Source: Clostridia bacterium (GTDB taxonomy: Bacteria > Bacillota > Clostridia > DSM-8532). Taken from it: DNA of 6,910 nt. Under the pieces are notes generated by a model. It was not told the origin of the DNA. It did no database searches and saw only the letters and a program-made list of their open reading frames with translations. The DNA is taken from assembly GCA_026418215.1 (NCBI GenBank), contig JAOABT010000504.1, positions 1 through 6,910 of the forward strand, written 5' to 3'. Made by a program: the position numbers and the translations under genes. Positions 1 through 4,752 of the stretch are shown here, one piece after another. Numbering within the stretch: the stretch's first letter is position 1; each line of letters begins with the position of its first letter.

Positions 1-155
1 TTATGATGAACTGGGCAATGAATTATTCGGCTCATCTAAATGGTTCTTGGTGGGCTTATATGCCAGTGTTGTTAACAATTGCAATGATATCGTTCTCATT
101 GAATTTGATGAATACTGGTCTCGATCAGGTGTTCAACCCCACTTTGAGAGATTAG
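1..155 (+). CDS. ABC transporter permease, DppC/OppC type (C-terminal fragment)
   Basis: This is the 3' end of a gene that begins before the window; frame 3 is open from the left edge to the TAG at 153-155 and gives 50 visible residues. They contain GSWWAYMP, one hydrophobic membrane segment (about visible residues 17-36) and the ending [18 protein letters not shown]. That arrangement (last extracytoplasmic loop, last membrane helix, then a G-L-x-x-x-x-x-P-x-L-R tail) is the usual C-terminus of the second permease of peptide/nickel/oligosaccharide ABC importers. Such permeases pair with a DppB-type partner to form the membrane channel. Its stop codon is part of the ribosome binding site of the following ATPase gene, so the two are probably translated in a coupled way. 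The family call rests on a short stretch and on the two ATPase genes downstream; substrate cannot be read from this fragment. Confidence 0.8.
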   Translation, partial: MMNWAMNYSAHLNGSWWAYMPVLLTIAMISFSLNLMNTGLDQVFNPTLRD

Positions 156-163
156 GAGGAAGG
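154..163 (+). promoter_or_regulatory. Strong ribosome binding site fixing the start of the first ATPase gene
   Basis: AGGAGG at 154-159, extended by AAGG, ends seven bases before the ATG at 167. The permease stop TAG (153-155) runs into it. It rejects the longer reading frame that opens at 47, whose first 40 codons overlap the permease in another frame and have no ABC-family character. Confidence 0.85.
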
Positions 164-166
164 TAT

Positions 167-1177
167 ATGGGAAAGACAGTTCTGGAGGTCAAAAACCTCA
201 CCACAAAATACATAACCCGTTTCAGAGAGGATGTTTACGCAGTCGATCACGTCTCACTGTCCATTGGGGAGGGCAAATCCCTTGGTATTGCAGGTGAATC
301 CGGCTGCGGTAAATCCACCCTTGCCCTTAGCCTGATGGGCTATTACTTTCCTCCGCTTCACTATATGAGCGGCGATATCATTGTCGACGGTAAGAATATC
401 ACAAGCATGAAGCCCGATGATATTCGAAAGTCCGTCCTGGGAACCGAAGTGGCCTATATCCCACAGGCGGCCATGAATGCGTTAAATCCAACTAGGAAGA
501 TTATCCGTTTCATTGAGGATGTTATTCACGCCCATGACCCCAAGATGCCCAAGAAGGACATCTATGAAATGGCCCGTAAGCGCTTTGAGGAGCTGGGTCT
601 TCCCGCAAGCGTGCTGAATAGGTATGCGGTCGAGCTGTCGGGCGGTATGAAGCAGAGGACGGTTATAGCCATCTCCACCATCCTTTCACCCAAAGTCCTG
701 ATTGCCGACGAGCCTTCCAGCGCCCTTGACGTAACGAGTCAGAAAATGGTCATTAAAATGCTCAGAAACCTCATGGATATGGGCTATATCAAGTCCATGA
801 TCTTCATAACCCATGAGCTGCCTCTTCTTTATAACGTCACCGACGATATCATGGTCATGTATGCCGGACAGATCGTGGAGAAGGGCACTGCAAAGGAGAT
901 GGTGTTCGATCCCGTCCATCCTTACTCCAAGGGTCTTATGGGCTCCATCATTGTGCCTGAAGCAGGCATCCGGGAAAACAAGCTCACCGCTATTCCGGGA
1001 ACACCGCCAAACCTCAAGAACCCGCCCTGCGGCTGCCGTTTTGCAGAGAGATGCAGGTATTGTGTCAGCGATTGCAAGGTGAATGCCGTGGGTATCCGGG
1101 AATTCGGCGAAGGGCGTAGCTATCGGTGCCTGACGGAGGTCGGCAGGCTGAAGGAGGTTTATGAGAATGAGCGATAA
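167..1177 (+). CDS. ABC transporter ATP-binding protein, DppD/OppD type
   Basis: This 336-residue protein is one of two cytoplasmic ATPases that energise a peptide- or oligosaccharide-type ABC importer. Visible motifs in order are Walker [10 protein letters not shown] (43-51), Q-loop Gln100 in [11 protein letters not shown], signature LSGGM (157-161), Walker B VLIADEP (177-183), a D-loop SALD and H-loop His216. The C-terminus carries the family's oligopeptide-transporter extension: HPYSKGL, then IPGTPPNL (276-283), then a cysteine group at 290, 296, 303 and 321 (spacing C-x5-C-x6-C-x17-C), with further cysteines at 288 and 299. In this family the four-cysteine group is reported to bind a 4Fe-4S cluster. 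ATG 167 is chosen for its ribosome binding site and because family similarity starts there. The [11 protein letters not shown] stretch resembles, from memory, oligosaccharide-importing members more than classical peptide ones. Its end overlaps the next ATPase gene. Family is certain; substrate is inferred. Confidence 0.93.
   Translation: MGKTVLEVKNLTTKYITRFREDVYAVDHVSLSIGEGKSLGIAGESGCGKSTLALSLMGYYFPPLHYMSGDIIVDGKNITSMKPDDIRKSVLGTEVAYIPQAAMNALNPTRKIIRFIEDVIHAHDPKMPKKDIYEMARKRFEELGLPASVLNRYAVELSGGMKQRTVIAISTILSPKVLIADEPSSALDVTSQKMVIKMLRNLMDMGYIKSMIFITHELPLLYNVTDDIMVMYAGQIVEKGTAKEMVFDPVHPYSKGLMGSIIVPEAGIRENKLTAIPGTPPNLKNPPCGCRFAERCRYCVSDCKVNAVGIREFGEGRSYRCLTEVGRLKEVYENER
1151..1157 (+). promoter_or_regulatory. 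Ribosome binding site with two possible ATG starts
   Basis: AAGGAGG lies inside the end of the preceding ATPase gene. It is three bases from ATG 1161 and nine from ATG 1167. The second spacing is closer to the usual range, so translation may begin at 1167 and give a protein two residues shorter. Either start overlaps the preceding gene, which favours translational coupling. Confidence 0.7.
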
Positions 1178-1982
1178 TAAGAAACCTTTATGCCTAAGCG
1201 GGAAGGGCGTGACTAAAATCTTCGGCTTCGGCGACAAGAAAACCGTCGCCGTTGACCACGTGGATTTTGAGTTTCACGAAGGGGAGCTCATCTCCATAGT
1301 CGGCGAGTCCGGGAGCGGCAAGACAACGCTTGCCAAAATGCTTCTGGGTCTCACCAGCATCAGCGAGGGACAAATCTTTTATCAGGATAAGCTGAGGGAT
1401 ATCAGCACCCACAAAAAAAAGAAGGAGTATTGGAAAAATATTCAGGCCATTTTTCAGGACCCCTTCTCATCCTATAACGTTTTCTCCAAGATCGACACGG
1501 TATTGCTCGATTGCATTAACATGCGGGGTGGTAGATTTCTCCCCATGGAAAAGAAAATCGAGATGATGACCGAGGCCTGCAGCTTTGTGAATCTCAAATT
1601 TGCCGAGCTCACCAAAAAGTACCCCTTCGAGCTCTCAGGCGGTCAAATGCAGCGCCTCATGATTGCGCGCATCTTTCTCTTAAAGCCCAAGATTCTTCTG
1701 GCTGACGAGCCGACATCCATGATTGATGCGTGCTCGAGAGCCACCATTCTGGATATGCTTTTGAACCTTAGAAATGAAATCGGCATGACCATTATTTTTA
1801 TTACCCATGACATCGGGCTTGCCTACTATATTTCAGACAAGGTCTATATCATGGAGCACGGCAGGTTTGTGGAAAGCGGAACGGCCGACGAGGTTATTCT
1901 GACGCCCGCTGCCAACTACACCAAGCGCCTGATCAGCGATGTTCCGAAGATCTATGAGGAGTGGGATTTATCAACCGTATGA
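1161..1982 (+). CDS. ABC transporter ATP-binding protein, DppF/OppF type
   Basis: The 273-residue product (271 if it starts at 1167) is the second ATPase of the importer and should form a heterodimer with the upstream one. Motifs are Walker [10 protein letters not shown] (48-56), Q-loop Gln99 in [10 protein letters not shown], signature LSGGQ (158-162), Walker B ILLADEP (178-184) and H-loop His216. The D-loop reads TSMIDA rather than the common SALDV, with its Asp189 kept. The form QDPFSSYN followed by VFSKID, together with SMID, is what I recall from sugar-type rather than peptide-type DppF proteins; this is memory-based. The protein stops soon after [11 protein letters not shown] and has no IPG..P segment and no cysteine cluster, unlike its partner, so it is at the short end for the family. 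It overlaps the previous gene and is followed 13 bases later by the beta-glucosidase gene. An in-register A AAA AAG run lies at 1415-1421. Confidence 0.93.
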   Translation: MRMSDNKKPLCLSGKGVTKIFGFGDKKTVAVDHVDFEFHEGELISIVGESGSGKTTLAKMLLGLTSISEGQIFYQDKLRDISTHKKKKEYWKNIQAIFQDPFSSYNVFSKIDTVLLDCINMRGGRFLPMEKKIEMMTEACSFVNLKFAELTKKYPFELSGGQMQRLMIARIFLLKPKILLADEPTSMIDACSRATILDMLLNLRNEIGMTIIFITHDIGLAYYISDKVYIMEHGRFVESGTADEVILTPAANYTKRLISDVPKIYEEWDLSTV

Positions 1983-1983
1983 C

Positions 1984-1990
1984 GAGGTGA
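1984..1990 (+). promoter_or_regulatory. Ribosome binding site deciding the beta-glucosidase start
   Basis: GAGGTGA begins just after the ATPase stop (1980-1982) and ends five bases before ATG 1996. It supports this start over the in-frame ATG at 1939, which would put 19 extra residues inside the ATPase coding region. The N-terminus from 1996 (MKTIDIKKLL, then LTLEEKAGLCSG) also lines up with the remembered start of clostridial BglB. Confidence 0.75.
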
Positions 1991-1995
1991 AAGGT

Positions 1996-4284
1996 ATGAA
2001 AACGATAGATATTAAAAAGCTGTTAGCAGAGCTTACGTTGGAGGAAAAGGCCGGACTGTGCTCGGGTGCCGATTTTTGGCATACAAAAGCAGTCGAGAGG
2101 CTGGGGCTTCCGGCCATTATGGTTAGCGACGGCCCTCACGGTCTTCGAAAGATCAGACAAATGCCCGAGCAAATCGGTATGGGTGAGAGCATTAAGGCCG
2201 TCTGCTTCCCGACGGCAGCGGCATTGGCCTGCTCCTTTGATGTAGCCCTGCTTTACACTTTGGGGGGCACCCTGGGTGAAGAGTGCCAGGCAGAGGATGT
2301 CGCCGTCGTTTTAGGCCCTGCGGTCCATATGAAGCGGTCTCCGCTTTGCGGCAGAAACTTTGAGTATTTCTCCGAGGACCCGTATCTGGCGGGAGAGCTC
2401 GGAGCGAGCTATGTCAACGGCGTACAGAGCAGGAATGTGGGGACCAGCGTCAAGCACTTTGCCGCCAACAATCAGGAGACCAGGCGCATGAGCATTAGCG
2501 CTGAGGTTGATGAACGCACGCTTCGCGAAATTTACCTGGCTGCTTACGAGACCATCGTGAAAAAGGCCCGGCCCTGGACCATGATGTGCTCCTATAACTG
2601 CATAAACGGTGTTTACTCCTGCGAGAATGACTGGCTTTTGAACAAGGTCCTCCGTGGCGAATGGGGCTTTGACGGGTTTGTCATGACCGACTGGGGTGCC
2701 ATGAACGACCGCGTCAAGGCCGTTAAGGCCGGTCTTGAGCTCGAGATGCCTGCAAGCGGTGGAATGAATGACCGTTTGCTTGTGGAAGCCGTAAACAACG
2801 GCACTTTATCCATAGAGGTGCTGGATCAGGCTGTAGAGCGCATCTTAACCATCGTCAAGCGTTACTATGAAGGAAAAGTGGAAGGCATCGTCTTTGACCG
2901 CGAGGAGCATCACAAACTAGCAAGAAAGATGGCCGCAGAATGTGCGGTGCTTCTTAAGAATGACGGCATCCTGCCTTTGAAGGAGACCACGAAAGTCGCT
3001 TTCATTGGCGAGTTTGCAGTAGCGCCAAGGTATCAGGGCGGCGGTTCCAGCCATATTAACAGCTTTAAAGTCACCAATGCCCTGGACGCCGCAAAAGGCT
3101 ATTCTATGAGCTTTGCCAAGGGCTATGAGGCGTTGAACGACGAGCCGGACTTAAGCCTCATTCAAGAAGCTGTAAATCTGGCCCGGGATGCCGAGGCAGC
3201 TGTTATTTTTGCAGGCCTTCCCGACCATTATGAGAGCGAAGGCTATGATCGTGCTCATCTTGACCTGCCGGCCTGCCAGAACGTCTTAATTGAGGAAGTT
3301 CTAAAGGTTCAGCCCAACACAGTGGTCGTCCTGCACAACGGTTCTCCTGTAGCCCTTCCGTGGGTGAATAAGGTGAAGGCCATCCTTGAGGTTTATCTCG
3401 GCGGCCAGGCCGTTGGAGAGGCAACCATTGACCTGCTTTACGGCAAGGCCAACCCCTGCGGTAAATTAGCTGAAACCTTCCCGCTAAAGCTTCAGGATAA
3501 CCCGTCGCACCTTAATTTCCCGGGAACAAATCGCACGGTGGAGTACCGTGAAGGTGTCTTTATAGGCTATCGCTACTATGATGCCAAGGCCATGGACGTC
3601 CTGTTCCCCTTTGGCTATGGACTTAGCTATACCACCTTCGATTACAGTGATTTAGGCTTGAAGGTCATCAATAGCGATGGGGCTTCGGAGCAAAATGGCA
3701 GGCTTTCCATGGGGGATACAGACCAGCTTGAGGTTTCACTGAAGGTGAGAAACACCGGAAGCGTCTACGGCAAGGAGATCGTCCAGCTTTATGTGAGAGA
3801 TGCGGAAGCCTCGGTGGGAAGACCTCCCAAGGAGCTTAAGGGCTTTTTAAAGGTCGCTTTGGCACCGGGAGAGGAAAAGACCGTCACTTTCTTGCTGGAT
3901 AAGCGTTCTTTTGCCTATTACAGCACCGACCTGGGCGATTGGTTCGCAGAAAGCGGCGCCTATGACATTCTTATAGGCAAATCCTCGAGAGAGATAGTGC
4001 TGGAGGCCTCCATCGAGCTCCAAAGCTCTCAAAAGCTGCCTCTCATATTTGATGACCGCACAACATTCGCTGATATTATGGCACACATGGACGATCCGAG
4101 CCTGTTCTATCAATTGATGGCCGAAGGCTTTACCAGTGCTGCCGGAGCCTCCATGTCGAGCGAGGAAAGGCGGATGTTCATGGAGATTATAAAGGCGACG
4201 ACGCTCCATTCGGCGCGCTCTCTGGCAGGTATTGGAATGCCGCTTGACAAGCTGGATGCCATTTTGGAATCGCTTAAGAGGTAA
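1996..4284 (+). CDS. bglB: Family 3 glycoside hydrolase, probable cytoplasmic beta-glucosidase (BglB-like)
   Basis: The 762-residue enzyme should remove non-reducing-end beta-D-glucose from cellobiose, cellodextrins or related glucosides by a retaining mechanism. The N-terminal GH3 barrel (about 1-320) has LTLEEKAGLCSG, SDGPHGLRK with substrate-binding Asp45, GRNFEYFSEDP (119-129), KHFAANNQE (153-161) and MTDWGA with the predicted nucleophile Asp232. The second GH3 domain (about 320-545) has YQGGGSSHI and HYESEGYDR, in which Glu415 is the likely acid/base. A fibronectin-III-like domain follows (about 575-665), then a helical tail of about 75 residues. There is no PA14 insertion, signal peptide or membrane segment, so it acts inside the cell. 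Length and motif wording match the Clostridium thermocellum BglB (about 755 residues) as I remember it. It follows the ABC ATPase gene by 13 bases, suggesting that it digests imported oligosaccharides. Exact sugar specificity (glucosidase versus xylosidase or broader) is not proven. Confidence 0.92.
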   Translation: MKTIDIKKLLAELTLEEKAGLCSGADFWHTKAVERLGLPAIMVSDGPHGLRKIRQMPEQIGMGESIKAVCFPTAAALACSFDVALLYTLGGTLGEECQAEDVAVVLGPAVHMKRSPLCGRNFEYFSEDPYLAGELGASYVNGVQSRNVGTSVKHFAANNQETRRMSISAEVDERTLREIYLAAYETIVKKARPWTMMCSYNCINGVYSCENDWLLNKVLRGEWGFDGFVMTDWGAMNDRVKAVKAGLELEMPASGGMNDRLLVEAVNNGTLSIEVLDQAVERILTIVKRYYEGKVEGIVFDREEHHKLARKMAAECAVLLKNDGILPLKETTKVAFIGEFAVAPRYQGGGSSHINSFKVTNALDAAKGYSMSFAKGYEALNDEPDLSLIQEAVNLARDAEAAVIFAGLPDHYESEGYDRAHLDLPACQNVLIEEVLKVQPNTVVVLHNGSPVALPWVNKVKAILEVYLGGQAVGEATIDLLYGKANPCGKLAETFPLKLQDNPSHLNFPGTNRTVEYREGVFIGYRYYDAKAMDVLFPFGYGLSYTTFDYSDLGLKVINSDGASEQNGRLSMGDTDQLEVSLKVRNTGSVYGKEIVQLYVRDAEASVGRPPKELKGFLKVALAPGEEKTVTFLLDKRSFAYYSTDLGDWFAESGAYDILIGKSSREIVLEASIELQSSQKLPLIFDDRTTFADIMAHMDDPSLFYQLMAEGFTSAAGASMSSEERRMFMEIIKATTLHSARSLAGIGMPLDKLDAILESLKR

Positions 4285-4444
4285 AGGCAGGAGCCTCTGC
4301 ACTTTCTGTTTTGCGAGATAACAACGATCAAGCGCCTATAAGACTTTGTCTATTTAAAAGTATATGAGAATTAAGAGACAGAAGCAGGAAGAGATAAACC
4401 TAAATCATGTTTTAATTGTTGCTAAAAGAGGATTCATACATAGC

Positions 4445-4491
4445 ATAAAAGCCTTGGAATATTGTATTGAACAGTATTCTAGGGCTTTTAT
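4445..4491 (+). terminator. Intrinsic terminator, possibly bidirectional
   Basis: ATAAAAGCC at the left pairs with GGCTTTTAT at the right. The whole arm 4445-4465 pairs with 4471-4491, giving a 21-bp stem with three G-U wobbles and no mismatches around a 5-base loop (ATTGA). The right arm ends in TTTTAT, which supplies the U tract for plus-strand transcripts, and the left arm starts with ATAAAA, which does the same for the minus strand. It lies about 160 bases after the beta-glucosidase stop and probably ends the ABC/beta-glucosidase transcript. Confidence 0.85.
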
Positions 4492-4510
4492 CATGCATTG
4501 CTCCGTTGGA

Positions 4511-4572
4511 TTAGGTGTCTTTAGGTAGGAAGGGTTCCCCAAAACTTCTATCTGCCGCTAACCCTAACGTTA
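4511..4572. repeat. Cluster of short TTAGG/CCTAA-like motifs, possible operator region
   Basis: TTAGGT occurs at 4511 and again at 4521, exactly ten bases apart. AGGGTT follows at 4531 and pairs as an inverted repeat with AACCCT at 4560-4565. The 8-base palindrome TAACGTTA is at 4565-4572. Ten-base phasing upstream of a promoter can mark a regulator site, but these are short words in AT-rich DNA and could be chance. Confidence 0.25.
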
Positions 4573-4649
4573 AAGATAAGAGAAACGTGTAGGTCAAATA
4601 CAATCTCCAGGGATCTGATAATTTTTTACGTTTTATGCATCATACGAAG

Positions 4650-4680
4650 TTAAAACGACAAAAAACGGGTTAAGTATACT
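4650..4680 (+). promoter_or_regulatory. Weak candidate housekeeping promoter for the sensor kinase gene
   Basis: TATACT at 4675-4680 fits the -10 consensus at five of six positions and lies about 70 bases before the kinase start. The best upstream partners are poor: TTAAAA at 4650-4655 with a 19-base spacer, or ACGACA at 4655-4660 if TATAGA at 4680-4685 is the -10 element. A promoter is expected here because a terminator precedes the gene, but the exact position is unsure. Confidence 0.3.
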
Positions 4681-4736
4681 ATAGAATATGTCATCAGCTT
4701 GGTGAATGCAGAAGACCGTCATACAATGCGCATATG

Positions 4737-4745
4737 AGGATGGGG
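4737..4745 (+). promoter_or_regulatory. Ribosome binding site of the sensor kinase gene
   Basis: AGGATGGGG ends seven bases before ATG 4753. The in-frame TGA at 4735-4737 touches it, so no longer start is possible and ATG 4753 is the first available start codon in this frame. Confidence 0.7.
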
Positions 4746-4752
4746 TATCAGA

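Larger units (their letters stand above)
4285..4752. other. Intergenic region with terminator and candidate upstream control elements
   Basis: These 468 bases separate the sugar operon from the sensor kinase gene and are clearly more AT-rich than the genes around them. I see no convincing gene. The region contains one strong terminator hairpin (4445-4491), short repeated TTAGG/CCTAA-type motifs (4511-4572), a T6 run at 4622-4627 without a proper stem before it, and a weak promoter candidate near 4675. Just after the beta-glucosidase stop there is a small 4-bp GCAG/CTGC hairpin, too weak to call a terminator. Confidence 0.7.

Noticed and set aside
47..166. Upstream extension of the first ATPase gene to an ATG at 47
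   Set aside because: It overlaps the permease C-terminus in another frame, gives non-ABC-like sequence, and the strong ribosome binding site at 154-163 points to ATG 167.
686..1237. A 183-codon minus-strand open frame opposite the two ATPase genes
   Set aside because: It is the antisense of well-supported ABC genes, spans their junction and has no recognisable domain; it is a shadow frame.
3847..4331. Two overlapping minus-strand open frames at the end of the beta-glucosidase gene
   Set aside because: They are antisense to the Fn3-like and tail regions, overlap each other in different frames, and have low-complexity products with no family character.
4364..4528. A 54-codon plus-strand reading frame (MRIKRQKQEE to VGLGVFR) in the intergenic region
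   Set aside because: It has no ribosome binding site, runs straight through both arms of the terminator hairpin and resembles no family I recognise. The terminator explains the sequence better.
4602..4630. Possible second terminator or riboswitch ending in a T6 run before the kinase gene
   Set aside because: Only three bases (ATC/GAT) pair before the T run, and I could not fit any riboswitch core I know to the surrounding sequence.
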